A DNA stretch of 57,163 nucleotides from contig UQXF01000005.1 in assembly GCA_900544905.1 (NCBI GenBank), positions 1-57,163 of the forward strand, read 5' to 3'. The position numbers and the translations under genes are program-made. Under the pieces are notes generated by a model. It did not search any database and had not been told where the DNA came from. It saw only the letters and a list, made by a program, of their open reading frames with translations. The stretch comes from an uncultured Clostridium sp. (GTDB lineage Bacteria > Bacillota > Clostridia > Lachnospirales > Lachnospiraceae). This document shows positions 16,380-25,808 of this stretch, one piece after another; the first letter of the stretch is position 1, and each line of letters begins with the position of its first letter.

Positions 16380-18956
16380 TCATTTAGCCACCAGCTTCCC
16401 GTCTGCCACATCAATGGTAATGGTATCCTCTACGCTTACATCTCCGGCAAGTATCAGCCTTGCCACCAGCGTATCCACATTTTTCTGCAGATATCGCTTC
16501 AGCGGTCTTGCACCGTATACCGGGTCATAGCCATGCTCCATAATATACTGCTTCGCATCATCCGTAATTGCCAGAGATAATTCCTTTTCCGCCAGACGCG
16601 CATTTAAATCAGCCACAAGCAAATCAATAATGCTGCCAATATTGTCCCTGGTTAAAGGCTTGAACAGGATGGTCTCATCCAGCCGGTTCAGAAATTCCGG
16701 ACGGAAATGCAGTTTTAACTCATCAAGCACCTGCTTCTGTGTCTCCTCCGTAATATCGCCATTTTCATCAATTCCCTCCAGCAGATAAGAGGAACCGATA
16801 TTCGAGGTCATAATCAGAATTGTATTCTTAAAGTCCACCGTTTTTCCCTTTGAGTCGGTTATCCGTCCGTCATCCAGTACCTGTAATAATACATTAAATA
16901 CATCCGGATGCGCCTTTTCAATTTCATCAAACAGTACAACCGAATAAGGCTTTCTGCGGACTGCCTCTGTCAGCTGGCCGCCTTCATCATAACCCACATA
17001 TCCCGGAGGCGCTCCTATGAGCCTTGCCACAGAATGCTTCTCCATATATTCACTCATGTCAATCCGGACGATATTGGCTTCATTGTCAAATAAGGCCTGT
17101 GCCAGCGTCTTTGCAAGCTCTGTCTTACCCACACCGGTAGGACCAAGGAATAAAAAGGAACCGATTGGTTTTGTAGGGTCCTTCACTCCCGCCTTGGAGC
17201 GGATAATAGAATCCGACACCAGCTCCACCGCTTCATCCTGTCCCACTACCCGTTTATGGAGGGCATCTGCCAGATGCAGTGTCTTATTTCTCTCACTCTC
17301 TGTCAGCTTGGATACCGGGATTCCCGTCCACTTTGACACAATTCCGGCAATCTCCTCATCCGTCACACTCTCATGTACCAGATTTTTCTCTTTTGTACCT
17401 TCCTTTGCTTCCAGCTCCGCCAACTGCTTTTGCAGCTGTGGCAGCTTACCATACTGAAGCTCCGCCGCTTTATTCAAATCATAATTGCGCTGGGCAATCT
17501 GAATCTCGTTGTTTACCTGCTCGATTTCCTCTTTGACTCCACGAACCTTATCGACTCCCATTTTTTCGTTATCCCAGTCCGCCTTCATGGACGCAAAGGT
17601 TTCCCTTAACTCCCGCAGCTCCTCCTGAAGCTTTTCCAGTCTTTCCTTACTCAGCCGGTCTTCCTCATTCTTAAGAGCCGCCTCCTCTATCTCCAGCTGC
17701 ATCATACGTCGGCTGATTTCGTCTAATTCCACCGGCATGGAATCCAGCTCTGTCTTAATCAGCGCACAGGCCTCATCCACCAAATCAATTGCCTTATCCG
17801 GCAGGAAACGGTCAGAGATATAGCGGTTTGACAGGGTCGCCGCTGCCACAATGGCGCTGTCCGTAATCTTTACACCATGATATACCTCATAACGGTTCTT
17901 TAAGCCACGGAGGATGGAAATGGTATCCTCCACTGTCGGCTCATTTACTGTGACTGGCTGGAAACGCCGCTCCAAAGCCGCATCCGTTTCAATATACTTC
18001 CGGTACTCGTCTAAGGTGGTGGCACCAATACAGTGAAGTTCACCCCTTGCCAGCATAGGCTTTAACATATTGCCGGCATCCAGTGCACCGTCCGTCTTAC
18101 CGGCACCCACAATGGTATGCAGCTCATCAATAAACAGGATAATCTCTCCGTTGGAATTTTTCACCTCGTCAAGAACAGCCTTTAACCGTTCCTCAAATTC
18201 ACCACGGTATTTGGCTCCGGCAACCAGGGCACCCATATCCAGGGCAAAAATCTGTTTATCCTTAAGTCCTTCCGGAACATCTCCTCTCACAATACGCTGT
18301 GCCAGACCTTCCACTGCTGCCGTTTTACCAACGCCGGGCTCACCAATCAGCACCGGGTTATTCTTAGTTTTTCTCGAAAGAATACGGATAATATTACGAA
18401 TCTCTGCATCCCTGCCGATAACCGGGTCCAGCTTCTGCTCTCTGGCTCGCTGTACCAAATCATAACCGTATTTTTCAAGACTGTCATAAACCGCCTCCGG
18501 GTTATCACTTTCTACCCGCTGGTTTCCTCTCACATCCGCCAGTGCCTTTAAAAAGCGCTCAGAGGTAATGCCATAGTCGGCAAACAGTCCTTTTAACGCT
18601 TTGTTTGGATGCTTTAAAAGCGCCAAAAAGATGTGTTCTACGGAAATATAGGAATCTCCCATCTGCTTTGCTTCCTTTTCCGCATTGACAAAGGTTTTCT
18701 GAAAATCCGAACTGGTAAACAGATTTCCTCCCGAAACCTTCGGACGGTATGCAACTAATTTCTCTGCTTCCCTGGAAAAATGCTCCAAATCAATGTCCAT
18801 CTTCTCTATCAGCTTTGCAATCAGGCTTTCATCCACGGTCAGAAGACTGTATAAAATATGCTCCTGGTCAATCTCCTGATTGTTGTATTCATAGGCAAGC
18901 TTTTCGCAATTTTCCACTACTTCAAGTGACTTTTTTGTAAATTTTTCTGCGTTCAT
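16380..18956 (-). CDS. clpB: ATP-dependent disaggregase ClpB
   Basis: An 858-residue Hsp100 protein: Clp N domain (about 1-145), AAA1 with Walker A GEPGVGKT (about 205) and LFIDELHT, coiled-coil middle domain (about 395-525, rich in Glu/Lys, which separates ClpB from ClpC), and AAA2 with GPTGVGKT (about 605) and the C-terminal arginine finger region FRPEFLNRLDE. It resolves protein aggregates together with DnaK. The ATG at 18956 follows AAAGGTGGG. No CIRCE or CtsR box (GGTCAAA repeats) is visible upstream; instead the upstream region abuts a 209-bp palindromic element. Confidence 0.96.
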   Translation of the reverse strand: MNAEKFTKKSLEVVENCEKLAYEYNNQEIDQEHILYSLLTVDESLIAKLIEKMDIDLEHFSREAEKLVAYRPKVSGGNLFTSSDFQKTFVNAEKEAKQMGDSYISVEHIFLALLKHPNKALKGLFADYGITSERFLKALADVRGNQRVESDNPEAVYDSLEKYGYDLVQRAREQKLDPVIGRDAEIRNIIRILSRKTKNNPVLIGEPGVGKTAAVEGLAQRIVRGDVPEGLKDKQIFALDMGALVAGAKYRGEFEERLKAVLDEVKNSNGEIILFIDELHTIVGAGKTDGALDAGNMLKPMLARGELHCIGATTLDEYRKYIETDAALERRFQPVTVNEPTVEDTISILRGLKNRYEVYHGVKITDSAIVAAATLSNRYISDRFLPDKAIDLVDEACALIKTELDSMPVELDEISRRMMQLEIEEAALKNEEDRLSKERLEKLQEELRELRETFASMKADWDNEKMGVDKVRGVKEEIEQVNNEIQIAQRNYDLNKAAELQYGKLPQLQKQLAELEAKEGTKEKNLVHESVTDEEIAGIVSKWTGIPVSKLTESERNKTLHLADALHKRVVGQDEAVELVSDSIIRSKAGVKDPTKPIGSFLFLGPTGVGKTELAKTLAQALFDNEANIVRIDMSEYMEKHSVARLIGAPPGYVGYDEGGQLTEAVRRKPYSVVLFDEIEKAHPDVFNVLLQVLDDGRITDSKGKTVDFKNTILIMTSNIGSSYLLEGIDENGDITEETQKQVLDELKLHFRPEFLNRLDETILFKPLTRDNIGSIIDLLVADLNARLAEKELSLAITDDAKQYIMEHGYDPVYGARPLKRYLQKNVDTLVARLILAGDVSVEDTITIDVADGKLVAK

Positions 18957-18988
18957 ATAAGTCCCACCTTTCTATACAAAATAGTATC

Positions 18989-19197
18989 AGGCAATTGCGA
19001 AACTCATTATTTCAAAATGTGAGTTGTGCAAATGTAACAAATTTATGTTTGTAGGACATTTGAGAATACCAGTGCTTAGCGAGGTATTTTCGAGCTTAGC
19101 ACTGCTGTATTCTCAATTAAGTGCAAACGGTCCGAAAAACATATTTGCTACATTTGTACAACGCAGGCTTTCAAAAATTGAGTTTCGCAATTGCCTA
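18989..19197. repeat. Long imperfect palindrome, MITE-like or structured-RNA element
   Basis: About 209 bp folds back on itself. The ends AGGCAATTGCGAAACTCA (18990-19007) and its exact complement (near 19178-19195) are perfect; the middle pairs GTTGTGCAAATGTAACAAAT with ATTTGCTACATTTGTACAAC, and then TGAGAATACCAGTGCTTAGC near 19061 with a complementary stretch near 19098-19116. The tip is GAGGTATTTTCGA. It contains no gene. One edge reaches the stop codon of the ABC permease gene (19195-19197) and the other lies about 30 bases before clpB. Non-autonomous transposable element or large hairpin RNA are the main readings. Confidence 0.75.
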
Positions 19198-20091
19198 TTT
19201 ATTCTTCTTATTTCTTGTGACACAGATATTTCTTGCCGCCAGCTTCAAAAAACCAAAAGCAACCAGCAGATTCAACACCATAGATACCGGAATCCAGTAT
19301 TTATACAGATTGCCCAGTGTAAGGGAGGTTGTTCCAGCCCCCTTGATAATCTCATATATGCTGGAGCTGGTCATGGTTCTTACCATAAAATCAAAAATTG
19401 GTGAGTAAGGATTCAACATTAAGACAAGAGGCAAAGCCCCCGGCGTTACCTGTGCACCGCTGTGAAGGCTTGCCTGATATGTCTTTACCGCAATACCGGC
19501 GTAAAAAATAATCGTGGTGACCACAATAATCACTATCCCGATTACTATCGTCAGCACAGTAGCCATAATAGACTTTTTCACTACACTGGAGCAGAAGATT
19601 CCCACACTTCCCACATATAACCCAAGGTACAGAAGCATGACAATCAGTCCAAGCAGCGCCCACCAGCTCATTCCTCCCAAAACAAAGGCAATTGCCATAA
19701 TAGGAATACTGGACACCATATACATCATAACATTCACCATTGCAGAGCCAAGCTTTCCCAGCGCAATGGAAAACGGTGACATTGGAGTGGTTAACATAAT
19801 ATCAAGTGTCTGGCGCTCTCTTTCCCCGGAAATGGAACCGGAAGTTAAAATTGGCACAATAAGACTTAACAGTCCACACTCCACACATCCCAGAATCGGA
19901 AACAGCCAGATAAGAGAAGAATAATCATAACCGGAAAATACTCCTGTCATATTGGTCACTGCGATGACCAGAAGAACAATCAATGTCAAAAATGCATTTA
20001 CTCCCATTATGGCAAAAGACATTTTTATACTTCTTGAGCCCACCATCAGCTCCTTTTTTAAAATGGGGTTAATATGCCATTTCTTTTTCAT
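19195..20091 (-). CDS. ABC-2-type transporter permease
   Basis: A 298-residue membrane protein with about six hydrophobic helices and the GERERQTLDIMLTTPMSP segment between helices 2 and 3, typical of ABC-2/GldF-like permeases. It partners the ATPase gene whose stop overlaps its start by four bases (ATGA). The C-terminus ends in the basic tail RNKKNK, with its TAG at the very edge of the palindromic element, so the element may have set the present 3' end. The substrate is unknown. Confidence 0.87.
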   Translation of the reverse strand: MKKKWHINPILKKELMVGSRSIKMSFAIMGVNAFLTLIVLLVIAVTNMTGVFSGYDYSSLIWLFPILGCVECGLLSLIVPILTSGSISGERERQTLDIMLTTPMSPFSIALGKLGSAMVNVMMYMVSSIPIMAIAFVLGGMSWWALLGLIVMLLYLGLYVGSVGIFCSSVVKKSIMATVLTIVIGIVIIVVTTIIFYAGIAVKTYQASLHSGAQVTPGALPLVLMLNPYSPIFDFMVRTMTSSSIYEIIKGAGTTSLTLGNLYKYWIPVSMVLNLLVAFGFLKLAARNICVTRNKKNK

Positions 20092-21038
20092 TCCTGCGCA
20101 CCTCCTGTAATCTCAAGGAATAAGGCTTCCAAATCTTCCTTCTCCCTGTAAAAACTGCTGACCAGAATATTGTGCTGCAACAGATTTTTCAAAAGCTGTG
20201 CCGCCTCCTGCTCATCACCGGTAAAGGAAATTTGCACTTCCTCCTCGGTAAATGTAACCTTTCCTACCTTCGGCTGCTCCTTTAACACGGTGGATATAAA
20301 TGCGTGGGCTGCTTCCACATCCTCATAGTCCGGTGTGAAGGCACGCATCCGGATTGGCTGGATGCCCTGGGATTTCTGCATAATCTCCTCTACCTTTCCA
20401 CTGACAATCAACTGCCCATGTTCCATAATCCCTATGCTGGTACACATTTCCGCAAGCTCCGGAAGAATATGGGAGCTGATAATAATTGTTTTTCCCATGG
20501 AGCCAAGATTCTTAAGCACCTCTTTCATTTCAAATCTGGCTCTTGGGTCCAGCCCGGAGTTCGGTTCATCCAATACCAGCAAATCCGGGTTATGGATTAA
20601 TGCCCTTGCTACGCATAACCGCTGTTTCATGCCTCTGGACAGGGTATCCACGAACTCCTCCTTCTTATCCGACAGATTCACAAGCTCCAAAAGGCCCTCT
20701 GCAATCTCATCCACATCCTCTTTTTCCATGCCATACATGGAGCCATAAAATTCCATATATTCCAGCACCTTCAGATTATCATATACCCCAAAGAAATCCG
20801 GTACATAACCAACCCTTCTCTTAATATCCTCCGGATTGGTAATCGCATTGATTCCATCCACCAATACAGTCCCGCTGGTTGCTTTTAAGAGACCACACAC
20901 AATCCGCATGGTAGTAGTTTTGCCCGCACCATTGGGCCCTACAAAGCCAAAAATTTCTCCCTTTCCGATATGGAGATTTAAATTATTTAATGCAAGGAAT
21001 TTTCCATATTTTTTCGTTAAATTCTGTATTTCTAACAT
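20088..21038 (-). CDS. ABC transporter ATP-binding protein
   Basis: A 316-residue ATPase with Walker A GPNGAGKTT (about residues 33-41), a signature degenerated to LSRGMKQR (about 132) and Walker B LLVLDEPNSGLDP (about 152). The C-terminal 90 residues form the extension usual in CcmA/GldA-like exporters. Its ATG directly follows the TAG of the 829-residue gene (TAGATG), and its end overlaps the permease start, so the three genes form one translational unit. Confidence 0.9.
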   Translation of the reverse strand: MLEIQNLTKKYGKFLALNNLNLHIGKGEIFGFVGPNGAGKTTTMRIVCGLLKATSGTVLVDGINAITNPEDIKRRVGYVPDFFGVYDNLKVLEYMEFYGSMYGMEKEDVDEIAEGLLELVNLSDKKEEFVDTLSRGMKQRLCVARALIHNPDLLVLDEPNSGLDPRARFEMKEVLKNLGSMGKTIIISSHILPELAEMCTSIGIMEHGQLIVSGKVEEIMQKSQGIQPIRMRAFTPDYEDVEAAHAFISTVLKEQPKVGKVTFTEEEVQISFTGDEQEAAQLLKNLLQHNILVSSFYREKEDLEALFLEITGGAQE

Positions 21039-23528
21039 CTACTTATCCCCCCTTGCAGCAATTCTCGGCATATAGTATGTTATCTGGCTGTCTACTGGTT
21101 CATATTTTAACATTATAATGTTGCCAGCCATATATTTTTGCAGCTCCGCCCCCGATAGCGTACTGCCATTTTCAAACAGCAGGTCATACGCTCCTGTTTC
21201 GTTGTTATATGCATAGACATTGGCAAATCCGTTAGCTCCATAGGTGGAAGAATCTACCGCCTCTGCCCTATCATAAGAAAGATTTTCCAGAGTTGTAATT
21301 CCCGGATACCCCTCAAAAGAATATGTGACCGTCACTTCTCCATTATACAGCATACCGTCCGTGTCATATTCTCCCTGGGAAGCAATCTCCATCTGTTTCA
21401 GGTTTGGATAATAAATACCCTCCACATCCTCATATTCTGCATGATAAGTCTGGAAAATCACTGCATTTCCCGTCTGCTTGACATTCTCGTCTGCCACAAT
21501 ATCCGGCTGGTAGGAGCTGATTTTTCCCCACACACAACCCTGATTATATGCTTCCTTGTCAATAAAGCTGTTCTCCATTGTGGTATCAATCTGATATGCC
21601 GAATAAAGCTCCCGGTCTGAATATAAATTCGGATTATTGCCATAAAGACTTTCAAAGGTTCCATACTCCACCGCCACAATTATCTTAGAAGGGTCGATTG
21701 TAACCTGTTCCCCTCTTTTCATATCTCCCACCTGATAAAAATAATTTTCAAAGGTAACCACTACACCCTTTAAATCATAATTCGTATTGTTTGTTATAGT
21801 CCCTTCAAAGCCTGTAGTCTTACACTGTAAATCACAGTCAATGGTGCCCATATCATTTTCACTGGTCTTCTTCATATAAAGTGCAGTACTTTCAAATGTC
21901 TCATCATTATCCAGCATAATTTCTGTTCCGTCACCCGTTTTTCTTATCAGGAAATCATATTTTCCACCGGAATCGCCGGAATTAAACATACTATAGGAAT
22001 AATCATCCATATTATAGCGGAATCCGGAATAGCCCTCCTTTATTCTGACTGTATATTCCTGTGCTTTCGGACAGGTAATATTCGCATACACCTTTTCTGT
22101 TTTGAAACCATCCTCTATGTCCACAATGGAAAATGTATTTATCAGCGGTGTGCTGACCCTGTAAATGAAACCTGTCAGATAAATAATCCCTGTAAATACC
22201 AGTGACACCAGCGGAATGGCAATCCATATTTTTTCCCTCTTTTTACAGGTTTTTAAAATCAGATAAAGAACCGGTCCCACCAACACAACATATAAAAACA
22301 GAATACCTCCATACAATAGTCCACTGGGTTTTTTATTGATATCCGCCGTCTTAGCCAGCTGGATACCACTATACATGGTACTTGCATTATAGCTGCCGCC
22401 ATTTAATCTGGTTAGAACCGCATCCGTGGCTGTCGTCTGTAACAGAAGGCGTGCCATGGCATCCTTATGGGCATAGCTTATAACCGGCTCCATTCCCAGG
22501 GAATAGGACAATACAACCACATTACCGGCTCCCACCTTCTTCTGATATGCAGTCTGATTATCTGACAAATCTGTTAATTCTGACGCTCCGTCAAATGCAA
22601 ATTCAACCAAATCTACATCCTTTATTATATAATCCTCTTCGCGCTGCCGGGTATTTCCAGACTCTTCCTCATTTTCAGTACTCTGCTGCCCATCTGCCAC
22701 CTCTCCGGCATTTTCAGTGTTCCCTATATTAACAATTTCTCCCCATTTCACATCTTTCTTTTCCAGTTTTCCAATTGTTCCCGTTATAAAATCATCCTTA
22801 AAGACATGGAGCACATTCTGATAATTGCTTCCCAGTGACAAAATCAGGACGCCCCCATTATTTACCCACTCCTTCAATGCGGTATACTGTTCATCCGAAA
22901 GGCTGGCGGTATCAAAATTATCCAGAATAATATAATCCAGAACAGAAAGTGCCCCACTGTCTGCCGGCAGGGAAGCTTTATTTAATTCCAGGGTACTTAC
23001 AATACCGGAATAATTACTAAGATTTATTTTAATTCCATCAAAATAATTCAGGGCACTGTAATCGTCACTGAGGATTCCGGTCATGACATTTTCACCTATG
23101 GAAACAAGCTTCACCTGCTCCTGCTCCGAATATACAACCTTCCCCTTATCATCTGTGAGTTCAACCTTTATCTTTCCCGAGCTGCCAAGGGCAGAAGGGA
23201 TAAAGGTAAAGGTTTTTTTCTCTCCCGCCGCCAGTGAAATCTCTTCACCATAGGCAGCGACCTTCTGTCCATTGTCTACCACCGGTACCACACGCAGGGT
23301 TCCTGTAAAGTTATTCCTGCTTTCCACAGTAACCTTAATCACCACCGGATTATCATAAGCTGCAAAGCCATCTATTCCACACTCCGTCTCCATGGTAAAA
23401 TTCTGATTCTTATTTACCTTTTCTGTATCCTGTGCCGCATGGAGTACTAATGCCGGAAACAGCATTACTGATACGGTTACCAGCAGTGCAAACAATGCTG
23501 GCAGTCTTTTTATACCCATTCTTTTCAT
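21039..23528 (-). CDS. Large membrane-anchored extracytoplasmic partner of an ABC exporter
   Basis: An 829-residue protein of unassigned function. A signal peptide or anchor (about 1-31) is followed by an extracytoplasmic part with an Ig-like sandwich (about 50-135) and a GATase-like or Rossmann-like segment (DYIILDNFDTASLSDEQY then GGVLILSLGS, about 195-230). Two transmembrane helices at about 404-426 and 434-457 (GGILFLYVVLVGPVLYLIL and the following hydrophobic run) precede a second beta-rich outer domain (about 470-829). The overall plan recalls GldG-type accessory proteins. The ATG at 23528 follows GAGGAGAGG. It heads the ABC operon. The cargo is unknown. Confidence 0.7.
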   Translation of the reverse strand: MKRMGIKRLPALFALLVTVSVMLFPALVLHAAQDTEKVNKNQNFTMETECGIDGFAAYDNPVVIKVTVESRNNFTGTLRVVPVVDNGQKVAAYGEEISLAAGEKKTFTFIPSALGSSGKIKVELTDDKGKVVYSEQEQVKLVSIGENVMTGILSDDYSALNYFDGIKINLSNYSGIVSTLELNKASLPADSGALSVLDYIILDNFDTASLSDEQYTALKEWVNNGGVLILSLGSNYQNVLHVFKDDFITGTIGKLEKKDVKWGEIVNIGNTENAGEVADGQQSTENEEESGNTRQREEDYIIKDVDLVEFAFDGASELTDLSDNQTAYQKKVGAGNVVVLSYSLGMEPVISYAHKDAMARLLLQTTATDAVLTRLNGGSYNASTMYSGIQLAKTADINKKPSGLLYGGILFLYVVLVGPVLYLILKTCKKREKIWIAIPLVSLVFTGIIYLTGFIYRVSTPLINTFSIVDIEDGFKTEKVYANITCPKAQEYTVRIKEGYSGFRYNMDDYSYSMFNSGDSGGKYDFLIRKTGDGTEIMLDNDETFESTALYMKKTSENDMGTIDCDLQCKTTGFEGTITNNTNYDLKGVVVTFENYFYQVGDMKRGEQVTIDPSKIIVAVEYGTFESLYGNNPNLYSDRELYSAYQIDTTMENSFIDKEAYNQGCVWGKISSYQPDIVADENVKQTGNAVIFQTYHAEYEDVEGIYYPNLKQMEIASQGEYDTDGMLYNGEVTVTYSFEGYPGITTLENLSYDRAEAVDSSTYGANGFANVYAYNNETGAYDLLFENGSTLSGAELQKYMAGNIIMLKYEPVDSQITYYMPRIAARGDK

Positions 23529-23590
23529 ACACCTCTCCTCTTACCCTTTTTCATACTTAGATAATTGCAAAATTTCTTAATATACAACGA

Positions 23591-23618
23591 GCCAAGTGAG
23601 CGTTTCCGTTCATTTGGC
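23591..23618. repeat. Short palindrome in the leader of the ABC operon
   Basis: GCCAAGTGAGCG (23591-23602), loop TTTC, CGTTCATTTGGC (23607-23618), 10 of 12 paired positions exact. No T-tract follows on either strand, so it does not look like a terminator. It sits in the 171-base gap before the 829-residue gene. Confidence 0.5.
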
Positions 23619-23699
23619 CCGGTATTATTTTAGCACATCTTTTCCCTTAAAAATCTTACGTTTTTCTTAATTCATTTAAAAGCTTTCATTAAGACTGCC

Positions 23700-24074
23700 T
23701 TATCTCTTGTATTTCCCTTTTCTCACAAAGGAATGATTTCCTGCCTTTTCCTGCATTTTATCATACTGCTCATACATATCCTGTACACTGTTCTCCAGCA
23801 GAAAATAGTGTTTGATGTAAGGCACCATTAAAACCAGCAGCATAAGGATTAACAGCACCATAGAGATTGAGAAATTACTAAATGTATATAAAAATGCCAT
23901 AACCGTCAAAATGGCAAAGGTCACTGTCACAATCAGGTGAATCAGCCTTTCATGGGCAAAAAATGCAATCTGTACCAGATGCTTTTTCATCTCCTCCTCC
24001 CAGTCGATATTGTCATCCTCTGCCTCTAACAATTCATCAATGTACGCTAAATACTGTCTGATTCTGTCTGCCAT
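23700..24074 (-). CDS. Small two-helix membrane protein of unknown function
   Basis: A 124-residue protein with an acidic amphipathic N-terminus (DELLEAEDDNIDWEEEMKKH), two hydrophobic helices (about 43-63 and 67-87) and a basic C-terminus ending RKGKYKR, which predicts both ends in the cytoplasm. No enzymatic motif is visible. The ATG at 24074 follows AGAGGAGG at good spacing, so the gene is convincing. It is a possible member of the downstream ABC operon, although a 171-base gap with a palindrome intervenes. Confidence 0.7.
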   Translation of the reverse strand: MADRIRQYLAYIDELLEAEDDNIDWEEEMKKHLVQIAFFAHERLIHLIVTVTFAILTVMAFLYTFSNFSISMVLLILMLLVLMVPYIKHYFLLENSVQDMYEQYDKMQEKAGNHSFVRKGKYKR

Positions 24075-24204
24075 ATGTATATCCTCCTCTAACTTTCCTT
24101 TTTGCTAAAGCTTCCTTCTACCACCTATCTGGAGTATATCATTTTCCATACATTTCCTCAATCAAAATAAAGCAATGTCTTTTCTTTCCTAAAGCTTATC
24201 CTTT

Positions 24205-24978
24205 TCACAATCCATAATTTCCCAAAACCAAATCAACAATCAACACAATGTATTCCCTCAGTATATAATGCAGCGTAAATACACTTCCTCCCCTTGCAGA
24301 GATTCCGTATACGGAGGCATCCGTATAATCCCTTAAGATAAGCTTTGACCGGAAAATATGAAACCCACTGCTTACAACCGCTATACATTGAGGCTTATCC
24401 GTAATTTTCTCTAATGCAAACCGGATATTTTCCACTGTGGTAGTGGATTTTTCCTCGTATAAAATCCTTTCCTTTTCAATCCCCATTTTTTCTAATTCAT
24501 TGGCGATACATTGCCCTTCACTAATCTCTTCTCCTGTACCCTGGCCACCTGTACCGATTACCTTTGCATTCTCATTTTCAATCAGATACCCATAGGCAGC
24601 ATCAATCCTCTTTTGCAGCACTTCTGTGGGTTCGGTTCCATTTACAGCTGCACCTAACACAATAATGTAATCACAATTCCTGTCCGCCGTCTCCTTCATA
24701 TCACCAATTACAAGCCCTACAAATATAACGAAAGTAAGGAACAGGACAAAAAATGCTGTATCAACCAGTACATATATCTTCTGTACTCCTCCGGCCTTTT
24801 TCCTGCAGGCAATGAGACCTGTGATACCCAAAATACATAAAACGGCGCCTATGAGCCACCATGCATATAAAATAGATATTCCCTTTCCACCCACCGCAAG
24901 ACAAATAATATAATAAATAAAGCATATAACACCCAGCAGTATTTCCACACCACTAATGCACCGAATGTATTTTGTCAT
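24205..24978 (-). CDS. YdcF/SanA-like membrane protein (DUF218)
   Basis: A 257-residue protein with about three N-terminal transmembrane helices (residues 10-100) and a DUF218 domain (about 103-250) containing DYIIVLGAAVNG, the acid-and-glycine segment VIGTGGQGTGEEISEG, and ESTTTVENIRFA-type residues (here EKSTTTVENIRF). The family is linked to cell-envelope barrier function and vancomycin sensitivity, with an unsettled biochemical activity. The ATG at 24978 follows AAAAGGAGAAAAC. It starts 31 bases after the TRIC-family gene, suggesting an operon. Confidence 0.85.
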   Translation of the reverse strand: MTKYIRCISGVEILLGVICFIYYIICLAVGGKGISILYAWWLIGAVLCILGITGLIACRKKAGGVQKIYVLVDTAFFVLFLTFVIFVGLVIGDMKETADRNCDYIIVLGAAVNGTEPTEVLQKRIDAAYGYLIENENAKVIGTGGQGTGEEISEGQCIANELEKMGIEKERILYEEKSTTTVENIRFALEKITDKPQCIAVVSSGFHIFRSKLILRDYTDASVYGISARGGSVFTLHYILREYIVLIVDLVLGNYGL

Positions 24979-25009
24979 GTTTTCTCCTTTTCAAACAGCC
25001 AAAGCTCCA

Positions 25010-25651
25010 TTACTTTAAATGCACACTTGGAAGATTCCACTGAAAATGGGCTGCCAGCAGCCTAAGAAGCAGCACCAGCGACAAACTGATAATAGCTGCG
25101 GCTTCCGAATAACCGGCATATTCCAGAAGAAGATAAATTCCTGCACCTGCAATGGAAGCTGTGGCATAGACATGCTTGCGGAAAATATAGGGTACATTTC
25201 CTGCAAATATATCCCTCATAATACCGCCACCAACCCCCGTAATGACACCTACAAAAAGAAGCAGGGCTATATTTTCACTTCCCAACTGCTCCTGTGTATA
25301 ACGAATGCCAAGAATGGTAAAAGCACCCAGACCAATGGCATCTGAAGTAAGAAGCACTTTATTCCATGCGGCGCTTTTTTCCTCCGTCTGCCGCTTAGAC
25401 AGGACTGCACCCACAATAAATGCTGCAACAGCTACAGCAATTGCAAGCTCCGCACACCATGGGTCCTGAAACACAACCGGCGGCACCTCCCCTATTATAA
25501 TATCCCGCAAAATGCCTCCACCTACTGCAGTCACCATCCCCAGCACAATGACTCCCAGCAAATCCATTTCCTTTTTCATGGCTTCAACCGCCCCTGAAAC
25601 AGAAAAAGCCACCGTCCCTAAGATTTCAAGAAAAACTATCATCCAATTCAT
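25010..25651 (-). CDS. TRIC-type cation channel family protein (YicG/UPF0126)
   Basis: A 213-residue membrane protein made of two repeated halves, each about three helices with a glycine-rich core: GMVTAVGGGILRDIIIGEVP and GVITGVGGGIMRDIFAGNVP. This duplicated GGG-RD pattern defines the UPF0126/TRIC family, related to intracellular monovalent cation channels; bacterial members conduct cations, but the physiological role is uncertain. The ATG at 25651 starts a typical first helix. It is followed 31 bases later by the YdcF-like gene. Confidence 0.9.
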   Translation of the reverse strand: MNWMIVFLEILGTVAFSVSGAVEAMKKEMDLLGVIVLGMVTAVGGGILRDIIIGEVPPVVFQDPWCAELAIAVAVAAFIVGAVLSKRQTEEKSAAWNKVLLTSDAIGLGAFTILGIRYTQEQLGSENIALLLFVGVITGVGGGIMRDIFAGNVPYIFRKHVYATASIAGAGIYLLLEYAGYSEAAAIISLSLVLLLRLLAAHFQWNLPSVHLK

Positions 25652-25731
25652 ACTCTTTTCTCCCGTGTATAATATATTTATGCCATACAGAATAGCTGAA
25701 CCTTCCTCTATGCCAGAAACTAATTATTTTA

Positions 25732-25771
25732 GAAACGGGAATATCACATTAAATTATGATATTCCCGCTTT
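25732..25771 (-). terminator. Hairpin terminator of the NlpC/P60-like gene
   Basis: CGGGAATATCA (25736-25746) pairs perfectly with TGATATTCCCG (25757-25767), loop 10, followed on the minus strand by TTTCTAAAAT. It lies about 40 bases after the gene's stop. Confidence 0.6.
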
Positions 25772-25808
25772 TGATATGTAACCGTCCCCGGTCACTCTAA
25801 CTATTATG

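Noticed and set aside
18957..19030. CtsR or CIRCE control of clpB
   Set aside because: No GGTCAAA repeats and no TTAGCACTC-N9-GAGTGCTAA are present; only the palindromic element is seen.
18989..19197. CRISPR-like repeat
   Set aside because: It is one inverted repeat, not a series of direct repeats with spacers, and no cas genes are present.
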